Of a stretch of 64,000 bases of DNA, positions 27,230 to 37,174 are shown piece after piece (the stretch's first letter is position 1; each line of letters starts with the position of its first letter). The notes below the pieces were generated by a model that ran no database searches, had not been told where the DNA came from, and saw nothing but the letters and a program-made list of their open reading frames with translations. A program made the position numbers and the translations under genes. Origin of the DNA: CBDBJR01 sp965206445 (GTDB lineage: Bacteria > Pseudomonadota > Gammaproteobacteria > Arenicellales > Poriferihabitantaceae); NCBI GenBank assembly GCA_965206445.1, contig CBDBJR010000002.1:1116001-1180000 (forward strand). The letters run 5' to 3'.

Positions 27230-28068
27230 TGAGTGTTCGGATTGAGAAGTCCGGGGCCGTGTGGACCGTCATCCATTCCCGACCCGAAGCCCGCAACGCG
27301 ATGGACCCCGAGAGTGCCAGAGCGCTCTACGACGCGTTCCTGGGCTTCGAGGCCGATGCCATCGCCACGGTTGCGGTGTTCTGGGGCGAAGGGGGCGCTT
27401 TCTGCGCTGGATGGGATTTGAAACACGCCGCCGCACTCGACGAACCCGAACCACTGTCCGAATTCGCCATCCCTCGCGACGGTGGCGACCACGGCAACGG
27501 CAGCGATATACCAATGGGAGCGATGGGGCCGAGCCGACTGGAACTCGACAAGCCGGTCATCGCCGCAATCGCTGGACCGGCCGTTGCCGGGGGCATGGAA
27601 CTGGCGATGTGGGCCGACTTCCGGGTTATGGAAGAGACCGCCTACCAAGGCGTGTACTGCCGACGTTGGGGCATTCCGTTCATTGACGGCGGCACTGTCC
27701 GGCTGCCCCGGTTGGTCGGCGAGGGGCGTGCTCTCGAACTCACTCTAACCGGTCGTCAAGTGATGGCCGACGAGTGCGAGCGCATCGGTCTGTGTGAATA
27801 TGTCGTCCCCGAAGGCCAGGCTCGAGCAAAAGCCGAGGAACTTGCCCGCCAGATCGCCGAGTTCCCTCAACTGTGCGTGCGCGCCGACCGCCGATCAATC
27901 AAAGCCCAGCACGGCCTCACCATTCGAGACGCTCTGGTGCAGGAGTGGTACAACAGCCGCCCCGCACTCGAGGCTGAAGGCATCGACGGTGCCGGCCGGT
28001 TCAGCTCCGGTGCGGCCGCCACGGCGCCGAGACAGCCGAGTCGCGATGAGCCTGACGATATCCCCTAA
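27229..28068 (+). CDS. Enoyl-CoA hydratase/isomerase (crotonase) family protein
   Basis: I took the ATG at 27229 (MSVRIEKSGAVWTVI), overlapping the ligase stop by one base; the frame is open upstream only as shadow. 279 aa with the crotonase oxyanion-hole pair AFCAGWDL and AGPAVAGGMELAMWADFR, then the RRWGIPFIDGGTVRLPRLVG block. The position normally holding a catalytic Glu is occupied by the CRRWG segment, so it may be an isomerase or hydrolase rather than a hydratase. It probably acts on the CoA ester made by the preceding ligase. High G+C like that gene. Confidence 0.88.
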   Translation: MSVRIEKSGAVWTVIHSRPEARNAMDPESARALYDAFLGFEADAIATVAVFWGEGGAFCAGWDLKHAAALDEPEPLSEFAIPRDGGDHGNGSDIPMGAMGPSRLELDKPVIAAIAGPAVAGGMELAMWADFRVMEETAYQGVYCRRWGIPFIDGGTVRLPRLVGEGRALELTLTGRQVMADECERIGLCEYVVPEGQARAKAEELARQIAEFPQLCVRADRRSIKAQHGLTIRDALVQEWYNSRPALEAEGIDGAGRFSSGAAATAPRQPSRDEPDDIP

Positions 28069-28268
28069 AACTTCCAGGGAATTCCAGAGTTTCGGATCAC
28101 CCACGGTGATTTCAGCACCTCCAGCATATACTGTATCAGCCGGGTATCAGCATGGAAAAACTGGCCGAATCTGCACGACGGCTGGTGGCGGCTTCAGGTA
28201 ATGTCGATTGAGCATTGTTACCGGTGCTGGCAACTCCGAAAAAACCTCAAATTCATCAGAAAAAACAG
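28069..28268 (+). other. Upstream region of rRNA operon, no gene seen
   Basis: No open frame with a ribosome site. Runs of A (aaaaaacc, cagaaaaaacag at about 28239-28268) just before the rRNA promoter could act as an UP element. Confidence 0.4.
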
Positions 28269-28296
28269 TTGACGCGCCGTTTTCATCGTGTATAAT
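28269..28296 (+). promoter_or_regulatory. rRNA operon promoter (16S unit)
   Basis: TTGACG (28269-28274), 16-bp spacer, TATAAT (28291-28296), then a G+C-rich discriminator (cgctcccgg) as found at stringently controlled rRNA promoters. An A-rich stretch lies just upstream. About 168 bp before the 16S 5' end. Confidence 0.85.
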
Positions 28297-28331
28297 CACG
28301 CTCCCGGACGGCACATCCGTTGCTGTTCCCA

Positions 28332-28344
28332 GGTTCTTTTACAA
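28332..28344 (+). promoter_or_regulatory. rRNA antitermination boxA (leader)
   Basis: ggttcttttacaa resembles the enterobacterial leader boxA core (tgctctttaaca) and sits just before the 16S processing stem as expected. The identical 13-mer recurs at 39625-39637 ahead of 23S. Confidence 0.75.
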
Positions 28345-28346
28345 CT

Positions 28347-28363
28347 AATCAAGCAGATTGTGT
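28347..28363 (+). other. 16S RNase III processing stem, 5' arm
   Basis: aatcaagcagattgtgt is the exact 17-bp reverse complement of 30054-30070 downstream of 16S. The pair would form the long duplex that RNase III cuts to release pre-16S. Confidence 0.85.
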
Positions 28364-28464
28364 GGGCGCTTTAATGCGTCAGAATCTCTCATTCCAGTAT
28401 GTGAGGGTTGGGCTTGCAAGAGTCTGATGCTCCAAAATGACTGCCCTTCGGGGCGGAAAAGTTT

Positions 28465-30021
<1,557 letters not shown>

Positions 30022-30053
30022 AACAAAATAGAGATTTCGCGTTGAAGCGTCCA

Positions 30054-30070
30054 ACACAATCTGCTTGATT
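30054..30070 (+). other. 16S RNase III processing stem, 3' arm
   Basis: acacaatctgcttgatt pairs perfectly with 28347-28363, enclosing the 16S gene. It is followed at about 30073 by a G+C-rich hairpin (gccggc-cccca-gccggc). Confidence 0.85.
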
Positions 30071-30131
30071 GAACCTGCCGGCCCCCAGCCGGCAGTCGCA
30101 TTTGCATAGAACTTGGCTGACATAAGGCGAC

Positions 30132-30208
<77 letters not shown>

Positions 30209-30337
30209 TTTGAGTTCTTTGGATATACATGATCTGGGTACCGTAGCCGGTCGGCGCTCATGGTAAATGACCAATGTAAGTACAGGCTGTTACTTGTCTT
30301 GCGTGCAATGTGTAAAAATTCATACCCCCTTTGCTAC

Positions 30338-30970
30338 ATGCCCTTCAAAGCGATTTTTTTCACCGCACTTTTGGCTGTTGTCGTTGACGGGGCGGCGCAA
30401 GATGCGGGGTCGGATATAGCCGGAGCGCAGGATTGTGCGGAAATCCGGCTGCCGGAAACTGGCAACGAGCTACTCACACAGGAAGAGGAAATCGCACTGC
30501 TTGAGCGCGCCCTTTTGCGGTCGCTGAGTAATTTTGAGCCGTGTTCGTCCTCTGATTCCGATACCGTCAGCGGGACGTCGGCTGGCGGTAATGCGGGTGA
30601 GGGGCTTCAAGGGGCGGAAAGTGCCGCCGATACCGCATCCGATGCCCCACTGTCCTCGGTAGCGGCCGGTGATATTCAAGGCGATTTGCCGCCGTCGGAG
30701 CTCGAATCGGAGCTCGAATCGGAGCTTGAATCCGGTGCGCCGCTTGAACTCCCACCGGCGCCTGAAGTCGAAACGGATACGATAGCCGTCGATTCACAGG
30801 ACAACAGCAAGCTACCCGAAGACATTCCATCAACGGAAAATGACGATGTGATCGCGCAGCAATTTCGACAAGCGGCGATTGATGAAATCGATGCGGTGAA
30901 GAAGGCGGCGCTGTGGAATGAGTATCGGCGCTATAAGGGTCTGCCGGAGCAGAACGGGGTGCCGGAATAA
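30338..30970 (+). CDS. Secreted acidic low-complexity protein, unknown function
   Basis: An ATG at 30338 opens a signal peptide (PFKAIFFTALLAVVVDGAAQD); the frame is open from ATG 30260 but that start would bury the signal. About 210 aa, very rich in Glu, Asp, Ser and Ala, with a 12-bp direct repeat (30698-30733, three copies) coding SELE units. A charged helical tail follows (AAIDEIDAVKKAALWNEYRRY). No family was recognised. First gene of the cassette lying between tRNA-Ile and tRNA-Ala; the same-strand genes after it suggest a periplasmic part of that envelope system. Confidence 0.6.
   Translation: MPFKAIFFTALLAVVVDGAAQDAGSDIAGAQDCAEIRLPETGNELLTQEEEIALLERALLRSLSNFEPCSSSDSDTVSGTSAGGNAGEGLQGAESAADTASDAPLSSVAAGDIQGDLPPSELESELESELESGAPLELPPAPEVETDTIAVDSQDNSKLPEDIPSTENDDVIAQQFRQAAIDEIDAVKKAALWNEYRRYKGLPEQNGVPE
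30698..30733 (+). repeat. 12-bp tandem repeat, three copies (SELE repeat)
   Basis: Unit gagctcgaatcg in three head-to-tail copies; the third has t for c at position 6 and c for g at the end. In frame, it encodes a Glu/Ser/Leu repeat in the secreted acidic protein. Confidence 0.8.
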
Positions 30971-31112
30971 TTCAGGCTTGGAGGTCTGCATTTTGTGGCA
31001 TAGTATTGCGATAGTTTATCCGAGCAATTTTCCTCCCTGAGCCGACATCATTATCGTGCTCCCGTGATGATTTTTGCGGTCGCTGGAAGAGCCAAAATTG
31101 GAGAAAAATACC

Positions 31113-32375
31113 GTGAAATCCATTTTGCCCAAATTGTATCGAGTGGTGCGGTCGATTATCGGCCTCGCGTCGCTCGTCGGATTGTTCGCTATAGGCGGCT
31201 GTGCTACCGGCGGGATTGGCCTGCCTTCCGGCAATACGGCCGCTTTGCCCGAGGTCGGCCCGCAGTTGTCTTCAGATTTTGCCGACACCGAGGTGCAAAG
31301 CAACGACATTGGCCTGCCGAAGATCGATGTTGCGGTGCCGATGTTTGACCCGAATTTGCCTGCGAATTCCGATACCTGGGAGAAACGCGGCATATTCCCC
31401 GAATTGCGCCGTGCCGAAGCCACTCGCTTCGCGTTGAAGATGAAGTCGGCGCTTGAAGATACCGGGGCATTTGACCGGGTCAGAATGGTGCCGAGTCAAA
31501 ATGTGACCAGCGATTTGTATGTTATCGGCAAAATTATTCAGTCCAACGGCGAAGATGTAAAAATCGATATATCCGCCACCGATATCTCCGGCAAGCAGTG
31601 GTTCACCCAAACATTTCACCATCGGGTGAAAGAGCGCTTTCACAATGACCCCCGCAACAAAGGCCAGGACGCCTACATGCCGGTGTTCGAGGAGGCGGCG
31701 GCCTATGTGGTCAAGCAGTTGAAGCGGCGTCAAGCTGAAGATCTGGAGCGATTGCGGCTGATATCTGAAATTCGCTTTGGCAGCAGTCTGTCGGAAGACA
31801 CCTTTGCTCGCTATTTGCAAGCAAGGAATGGGCAGGTCGATTTGGTCGCCGTTCCCGCTGACGACGACCCGATGCGGCGCAGGATACAGCCCATTCGTGT
31901 GCGCGACCAATTGTTTCTCGATCGGATGCAAAACCATTATACCAAGTTTGATCAAAAGCTGGATCCAAGCTATCTGGTTTGGCAGCAGCAAAATCTGCTG
32001 GAGGTAAAGGCGGCTAGAAAAGCCAGGATGCACTCAGCGGTGTCCGGCGTGTTGAGCGGCCTGCTGCTGGCTACCGGGGTTGCCGTCGCGGCGAATTCCG
32101 ACAGTACCGCCAGCGATATAGCCGCAGTGGCGTCGATCGGTGCCGGGGCCGTGTTTTTGGCCAAAAGTGTGCAAACCAGGCGGGAAATGAAAGTACATCG
32201 TGACACGATAGCCGAGCTTGGACAGTCGATCGACCTCGAACTGGCACCGCAAGTGGTTGAGTATGAAGATGAAACCACAAAATTAACCGGTGCCGCTGCC
32301 GAACAATATGCGCAGTGGGCCGAATTTCTGAAAAAAATCTATACCCTGGAAGCGACGCCCGAAAAGCAACTGTGA
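31113..32375 (+). CDS. Lipoprotein with C-terminal hydrophobic segments, cassette component
   Basis: A GTG at 31113 with a ggag ribosome site 9 bp upstream is preferred over ATG 31074. It gives a signal peptide with a lipobox-like end (LVGLFAIGGC, Cys about residue 30). About 420 aa. The middle (TWEKRGIFPELRRAEATRFA to YVVKQLKRRQAEDLERL) resembles an alpha/beta lipoprotein domain of unknown function. Near residues 305-350 are two Gly/Ala-rich hydrophobic stretches (SGVLSGLLLATGVAVAA; IAAVASIGAGAVFLA) that may insert in a membrane. It is followed after 18 bp by the next gene. I infer an outer-membrane-anchored part of the cassette's complex. Confidence 0.7.
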   Translation: MKSILPKLYRVVRSIIGLASLVGLFAIGGCATGGIGLPSGNTAALPEVGPQLSSDFADTEVQSNDIGLPKIDVAVPMFDPNLPANSDTWEKRGIFPELRRAEATRFALKMKSALEDTGAFDRVRMVPSQNVTSDLYVIGKIIQSNGEDVKIDISATDISGKQWFTQTFHHRVKERFHNDPRNKGQDAYMPVFEEAAAYVVKQLKRRQAEDLERLRLISEIRFGSSLSEDTFARYLQARNGQVDLVAVPADDDPMRRRIQPIRVRDQLFLDRMQNHYTKFDQKLDPSYLVWQQQNLLEVKAARKARMHSAVSGVLSGLLLATGVAVAANSDSTASDIAAVASIGAGAVFLAKSVQTRREMKVHRDTIAELGQSIDLELAPQVVEYEDETTKLTGAAAEQYAQWAEFLKKIYTLEATPEKQL

Positions 32376-32393
32376 AGGTAAATACTTACAGCT

Positions 32394-34172
32394 ATGCTTG
32401 AACAACGACTGTTAGAGGCACAATCCGGGCAATCGAAAAAAACAAAAAAGATCGTCGTCTATAGCGCGCTCGGGCTGCTTGCGACGGTGTTTGTGGCCGC
32501 ATTTGTCTATCTCGCGGTGCAGCTCGACATCGCCAGGACCAAGCTGACCGCCTATCCCGAATCACAGCCGGTCGTCAGCGATGCCGGCCAAACTGTCCCG
32601 CCGCCCGAAGCTGTCCCGCCACCCGAAGCTGCCCCGTCGCCCGAAGCTGCTCCGCCACCCGAAGCTGCCCCGTCGCCCGAAGCTGCTCCGCCACCCGAAG
32701 CTGTCCCGTCGCCTGAAGCTGTTCCGCCACCCGAAGCTGCTCCGCCGCTCGAAGCTGTCCCGCCGCTCGAAGTTGCCCCGCCACCCGAAGCTGTTCCGCC
32801 ACCCGAAACCGCGGTTCTGCCTGTTTTGCCGCAAGGCGGCACCGCTATCGACGGCACGAGTCCGCCCGCCGCGCAAAATGCGGCCGAACCCTTTGAGAGC
32901 CGGGCAGCACCTGTCGAAAGTCAGGCCGAGTCTGTCGACAGGCAGGCTGTGCGCGAGAAATTTGTATTGCAACTGGCGCAGTATGAAAATGAAATTCAGC
33001 CGCAGGTCGCCAAGCTGCATTTATCCGCCTGGGCGGCCGATAAAGCGGCTGAGCTGGCGGTGTTGAAGCGCCAGGCGGTTGAGCATTTTTCCGCCGGCGA
33101 CTATCCGGCGGCGCAGCAAAGCCTGGAGCGGGCGTACCAAATCGCGGCGCAAGCGGTGGCGGAACATGCGCAGCGGTTGAGGCTGGAAAAACAGCGGGCG
33201 CAGCAGGCGTTTGAGCGCAATCAAGTGCCCGAAGCGGAAAAAGCGATTCAACAGGCGCTGCTGCTGAGTCCGACCGACGCGGGTATGCTCGCACTGCAAA
33301 AGCGTGTCGGCGTCTTGTCACAAATCAATGATTTGATGCGGCAGGTGGACGTTGCACGCAGTGAGAATCGACCGCAAAAAGAGGCGGCGGTGTTAGAGCA
33401 GGTGTTGTTGCTTGACCCGGAGCGCAGCTCGGCTCGGTCACGACTGCAAGCATTGCGCGCGGAATTAAAACAACGACAGCTTGCCGCCCTGCTGACACGC
33501 GCCCGCGATGCTTTGGATGCCGGTGATTTGACGACGGCAAAAGCGCACATTGAATCGGCGAGCGCACTTTCGCCGAACAATACATCATTGGCCGGTTTGC
33601 AGCAGAGATGGCGTCAACTGCAATTAGAACAAGCCTTTGCAGCGCAGATGTCTCTCGCAGAGCAGGCGGTACAGCGTGACAACTGGCCGGCGGCCGCCGC
33701 GTATTTCGAGCTCGCCCGGCAATTGCAGCCGCATAGTGAAGCGGCTATCGGGGGCCGCGATACTGCGCGAAAAATTGTCGACGCCAGGCAAAGAATCGAT
33801 CATGCTTTGGCAACTGAGCACCGTCTGGGAGATAAAAATATTGCCGACTCTGTGGCGGCGTATCTGCGTGAAGTAGAGGTCGTTGCCCAAATGAGCCCGG
33901 GTTTGCAGCAAGCCTATGTCGAACTGACAAACAAGCTGGCGCTGTACACAACCGAAGTGGAGGTGGTTGTGCTGTCGGATAATGCGACCTACGTCATTGT
34001 CCGCGGCGAAGGGCAGGTGGGGAAAACGCTGCGCCGTACCATCCGACTGCGTCCCGGCAGACGGGTTTTTGAAGGCGTACGCCCCGGCTATAAGTCCAAA
34101 TTGATCACGGTTGAGATTGTACCGGGAGAGCCGCCGCCTGAAGTGACGATTATATGCGATGAAAAAATTTGA
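32394..34172 (+). CDS. Single-TM protein with Pro-rich repeats, TPR-like region and PEGA-like C-terminus
   Basis: 592 aa. Order: short basic cytoplasmic tail (KKTKKI), one TM helix (about 21-43), then twelve hexapeptides of type [VA]P[PS]PEA (about 68-139) as a rigid periplasmic spacer. An Ala/Gln/Glu-rich helical region follows (about 185-480) with TPR-like units such as ARDALDAGDLTTAKAHIESA. The last about 70 residues (RRTIRLRPGRRVFEGVRPGY) have the turn pattern of a PEGA-type beta domain. The stop overlaps the next start (TTGA). The Pro-rich linker recalls TonB/TolA-type envelope-spanning linkers, but no TonB box was seen. Confidence 0.7.
   Translation: MLEQRLLEAQSGQSKKTKKIVVYSALGLLATVFVAAFVYLAVQLDIARTKLTAYPESQPVVSDAGQTVPPPEAVPPPEAAPSPEAAPPPEAAPSPEAAPPPEAVPSPEAVPPPEAAPPLEAVPPLEVAPPPEAVPPPETAVLPVLPQGGTAIDGTSPPAAQNAAEPFESRAAPVESQAESVDRQAVREKFVLQLAQYENEIQPQVAKLHLSAWAADKAAELAVLKRQAVEHFSAGDYPAAQQSLERAYQIAAQAVAEHAQRLRLEKQRAQQAFERNQVPEAEKAIQQALLLSPTDAGMLALQKRVGVLSQINDLMRQVDVARSENRPQKEAAVLEQVLLLDPERSSARSRLQALRAELKQRQLAALLTRARDALDAGDLTTAKAHIESASALSPNNTSLAGLQQRWRQLQLEQAFAAQMSLAEQAVQRDNWPAAAAYFELARQLQPHSEAAIGGRDTARKIVDARQRIDHALATEHRLGDKNIADSVAAYLREVEVVAQMSPGLQQAYVELTNKLALYTTEVEVVVLSDNATYVIVRGEGQVGKTLRRTIRLRPGRRVFEGVRPGYKSKLITVEIVPGEPPPEVTIICDEKI
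32595..32810 (+). repeat. 18-bp tandem repeat, 12 copies, coding for Pro-rich hexapeptides
   Basis: Units of type g(t/c)cccgcc(g/a)cccgaagct are in frame and encode [VA]P[PS]PEA twelve times, with a few drifted copies (PPLEA, PPLEV). A likely site of slippage-driven length variation between strains. Confidence 0.9.
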
Positions 34173-36187
34173 ACACGCTTGAGCACAGACTAAAGGCGCA
34201 AAGACGCAGCTATCAAAGCAGACTGATAATCGGTCTGTTCGGCGGGGTGTGCTTGCTGGCAGCGGTATCGCTATCGGCTTATTTTACGCATGTTGTCCGG
34301 TTTCGGGTCGAGCCGGGGTTGGCCGCCGAGAATGCCTTGGTGTCGGTATTGGACGGGGTTGGGCTGGTATTTTCAGAGCGAGCCTACTTGCTGGGTGAAC
34401 AGGCCGAACTGCGTTTTGTCGCCCCCGGGTTTATCGACCGCGTAGTGGCGGTCGAAATGCGGGAATTCACCGGGCAACTCATGGTCGAAATGCAGCCGGC
34501 CCCGATTGATCTCGTGATTACGACCGAGCCGTCACTGCCGCAAACCCGATGGAGCGTTGATGGTGTATACGTGGCTACGGCGGAGAGATGGTCGCAAAAA
34601 AGACAGCCGGGTGCAGTCGATATTACGATTGACCACGAGTTTTTCCGGCCGCAGACGCTGCAACTGAATATCCCCGTCGGAACGGATGTCGAACGGCGGG
34701 TAACCCTGCAGCCGGTGGCCGGCAGTATCCACCTCGACTCCGAACCGGTGGGGGCGGTGCTGATGATCAACGGTGAAAACAAGGGCGTGACACCGGCTCG
34801 AATCGCGGCCGTTGCGGGCGGTCTATATCACGTGCAGATGAAGCTGGACGGATATCAGCCGATTGAAGAAAACATTGCCGTTACCAATAAGCACGCCGAT
34901 ATCCGCCGCAATTATCGCTTCGAACCGCATCGGGCGACCGTGCGGGTTGATGCTTCGCCGGGTGACGGTGTTTTGAGTGTGGATGGCGTGGTGGCGGGCG
35001 GCACGCTGCTGTCGCTGAGTGTTGGAAAGCCCCATATTGTCGAATATACAAAACCCGGCTATCGCAGCCAATCGAAAACCCTGCTGCTGCGGGAAAACGA
35101 GCACATCGATATTGCGTTCCAACTGGCAATAGAAACCGGGAGCGTCACTATCCACAGTACGCCGGCAGCCGACATACTGATAGACGGCAAGCCGATGGGG
35201 GGCACACCGCAGACAGTGCAGCTATCGACCCGGGCGCACAAAATTACTTTATCGCGCCCCGGATATCGAACGCTCGAATTGCCGGTAACACCAGTGAGGG
35301 ATACGCCGCTGTTGATCGATGAGCGGCTTGAAACCGAATTGGTGGCGCGATTATCCGAAGCGATCCCGCTGTTGACCGTTGCCGCCGGCATTGAAATGAA
35401 ATTCTTTGATCCGCGTCAGCAATCTACAAATCACTTCACGATGGGCGCCCCGGCCGGGGAGAAGGGGCGGCGGGCAAATGAATTTCAACGACAGGTTGAT
35501 TTAACCCGACCGTTTTATGTCAGTACAACCGAAATCACGGAAGAACAATTTGCCGCCTACAAAACCATCGCCGTTGCCGGCCGGCGCCATCCGTTGCGCA
35601 ATGTGTCGTGGCTGGAGGCGGTGGCTTTTTGCAACTGGCTGAGTGGGCAGGACGGTTTGCAGCTGGTGTATGCATTGGAGCGCGGGCAACTGCACCGGGT
35701 TAACCCGATGGCGGACGGCTATCGCCTGTTGTCGGAAGCCGAGTGGGAGTGGCTGGCACGCATTGCCGGGCGTGCGCAGAAGGCTCGGTTTGTTTGGGGA
35801 GATGCCGCCATTATTCCCGCCAATAGCGGCAATTTTGCCGATGAAAGCGCCAAAGGCTCGGTGGCGACCTACATCCCCCGATATCGGGATGGGTTTGCCG
35901 GGGTTGCGCCGGTTGCGTCGTTTGCGGTGGATGCGGCCGGATTGTATGATATGGCTGGCAATGTGAGCGAGTGGGTGCAGGATGTATACGACCTGCATCC
36001 GCCGCAACCGGGCGCGATCGAGCGCGATCCATTTGACACGCGCTACGATGATAGTCGTGTTATCAAAGGCGCCAATTTTCGCTCGGCGTCGGCGGTCGGT
36101 TTGCGCTCCAGTTTTCGTGAAGGTTTATCACGGCAGCGTGATGATGTCGGTTTTCGCATCGCGCGTTATCTCTACGCACAGCAATAA
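34169..36187 (+). CDS. Membrane-anchored PEGA-repeat protein with C-terminal FGE/sulfatase-modifying-factor-like domain
   Basis: 672 aa, TTG start overlapping the previous stop. It has one N-terminal TM (about 19-42) and at least three PEGA-type beta units (GSIHLDSEPVGAVLMINGEN at about 185, ATVRVDASPGDGVLSVDG at about 257, GSVTIHSTPAADILIDGKP at about 323). A complete FGE-sulfatase-type fold runs from about 404 to the end (FYVSTTEITEEQFAAY, NVSWLEAVAFCNWLSG, YRLLSEAEWEWLAR, DMAGNVSEWVQD, VGFRIARYL). The catalytic cysteines of true formylglycine-generating enzymes are absent; the region that should be GGSW with Cys reads KGANFRSASAVGLRSS. I infer a binding or structural role in the periplasm. 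Confidence 0.85.
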   Translation: MNTLEHRLKAQRRSYQSRLIIGLFGGVCLLAAVSLSAYFTHVVRFRVEPGLAAENALVSVLDGVGLVFSERAYLLGEQAELRFVAPGFIDRVVAVEMREFTGQLMVEMQPAPIDLVITTEPSLPQTRWSVDGVYVATAERWSQKRQPGAVDITIDHEFFRPQTLQLNIPVGTDVERRVTLQPVAGSIHLDSEPVGAVLMINGENKGVTPARIAAVAGGLYHVQMKLDGYQPIEENIAVTNKHADIRRNYRFEPHRATVRVDASPGDGVLSVDGVVAGGTLLSLSVGKPHIVEYTKPGYRSQSKTLLLRENEHIDIAFQLAIETGSVTIHSTPAADILIDGKPMGGTPQTVQLSTRAHKITLSRPGYRTLELPVTPVRDTPLLIDERLETELVARLSEAIPLLTVAAGIEMKFFDPRQQSTNHFTMGAPAGEKGRRANEFQRQVDLTRPFYVSTTEITEEQFAAYKTIAVAGRRHPLRNVSWLEAVAFCNWLSGQDGLQLVYALERGQLHRVNPMADGYRLLSEAEWEWLARIAGRAQKARFVWGDAAIIPANSGNFADESAKGSVATYIPRYRDGFAGVAPVASFAVDAAGLYDMAGNVSEWVQDVYDLHPPQPGAIERDPFDTRYDDSRVIKGANFRSASAVGLRSSFREGLSRQRDDVGFRIARYLYAQQ

Positions 36188-36206
36188 CGGTCGATTGGAG
36201 GCTGGT

Positions 36207-36374
36207 ATGATAATAAAACAGCGTTTCCCCAGGTTGGTGCTGGACCTGGGGTTTGCACTGGCGGTATTTGGTCTGATTTGGCTGGGCCAGGCGGCGATAT
36301 TCGATGCCGCTGCTGATGGTGAATCGTATTCGGTGAGCCTGAATAGCCCAATCAGCTTCCCGGTCGATATTTGA
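36207..36374 (+). CDS. 55-aa single-TM small protein
   Basis: An ATG at 36207 preceded by ggagg (36197-36201). The product MIIKQRFPRLVLDLGF... is a basic N-terminus followed by one hydrophobic helix (LGFALAVFGLIWLGQAAIF) and a short polar tail. The stop overlaps the TTG start of the channel gene (TTGA at 36371), so it is translationally coupled to it. Good coupling and ribosome site make this a real gene despite its size; I infer a small subunit of the ExbB-like channel complex. Confidence 0.7.
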   Translation: MIIKQRFPRLVLDLGFALAVFGLIWLGQAAIFDAAADGESYSVSLNSPISFPVDI

Positions 36375-37174
36375 CCGCAGTCGATAACGTCATGCTGAAT
36401 CTGGTTAAAAATCTCGCGGCGCTGTTGGTCAGTGCGCTGGGCGTGCACGCGGCGTATGTGTTTTTTATCCGGCCGCATGCCGAGCAGGTTTTATTTCAGG
36501 TGCAGCAGCAGGGGGGGGTGGCGGCGAGAAGCCTGTCTATTATTCTGAAAGATTATGAACAGGAGACCTGCATTATTCTGATGTTTTGGGGCGTTTATCT
36601 GATTTTGGGAAAGTGCTACACGATAATCAAGCAGCGCTACGTGTTCCATATGCAGCTTATTCCGGAACCTCGGCAAAGCGATACTGCGTCGGACTCGACC
36701 ATGCAGAAAATGCAGCTGGCGCTGGCTGAATTTGAGCGGATAGAAGATGCCAGGATACGCCGGATGCCGCTGATAAAAACCCTGCGCACAGCGATTCGCC
36801 GCTATGTCGTTACCGCAGATGTACAAAACACGTCGGACGCGATTGTAACCGGTGTCGAGGCGCTGGCCGCGCAGATCGAATCGGAAAACTCAATGATTCG
36901 ATATTTGATTTGGGCGATTCCGTCTATCGGTTTCATCGGCACCGTACGCGGTATCGGGCAAGCGCTTGCTCATGCCGATGCGGCGCTTGCCGGCGATATT
37001 ACCGGGATGACCAACAGCCTTGGCGTGGCTTTCAATTCGACTTTGGTGGCGCTGGTTATCAGTATTTTGCTGATGTTTCTGCTGCATGAATTACAGCGGC
37101 TGCAAGATAAGTTGATTGTCGATACGCAGGCGTATTGTGAAGAGTTTGTACTCGATCGAATCGAGAAAAAATAA
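36371..37174 (+). CDS. MotA/TolQ/ExbB-family proton channel protein
   Basis: 267 aa, TTG start. TM helices are near residues 10-32, 63-85, 176-200 and 213-240. The MotA_ExbB core is clear: IWAIPSIGFIGTVRGIGQAL followed by MTNSLGVAFNSTLVALVISI, matching the two conserved helices that line the proton path in TolQ/ExbB/MotA. Family members use proton flow to drive a partner with a single TM helix carrying an Asp. The stop overlaps the start of the first vWA protein, whose TM has such an Asp. No ordinary exbD or tolR gene is present, so the vWA proteins are the likely partners. Confidence 0.85.
   Translation: MTAVDNVMLNLVKNLAALLVSALGVHAAYVFFIRPHAEQVLFQVQQQGGVAARSLSIILKDYEQETCIILMFWGVYLILGKCYTIIKQRYVFHMQLIPEPRQSDTASDSTMQKMQLALAEFERIEDARIRRMPLIKTLRTAIRRYVVTADVQNTSDAIVTGVEALAAQIESENSMIRYLIWAIPSIGFIGTVRGIGQALAHADAALAGDITGMTNSLGVAFNSTLVALVISILLMFLLHELQRLQDKLIVDTQAYCEEFVLDRIEKK

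Noticed and set aside
32595..32810. Regular repeats that could suggest a CRISPR array
   Set aside because: Units are 18 bp, head to tail without spacers, and in frame inside a coding gene.
34169..36187. Formylglycine-generating enzyme serving the sulfatase at 57-58 kb
   Set aside because: The domain lacks the catalytic cysteines and is anchored facing the periplasm, while the sulfatase has no signal peptide.
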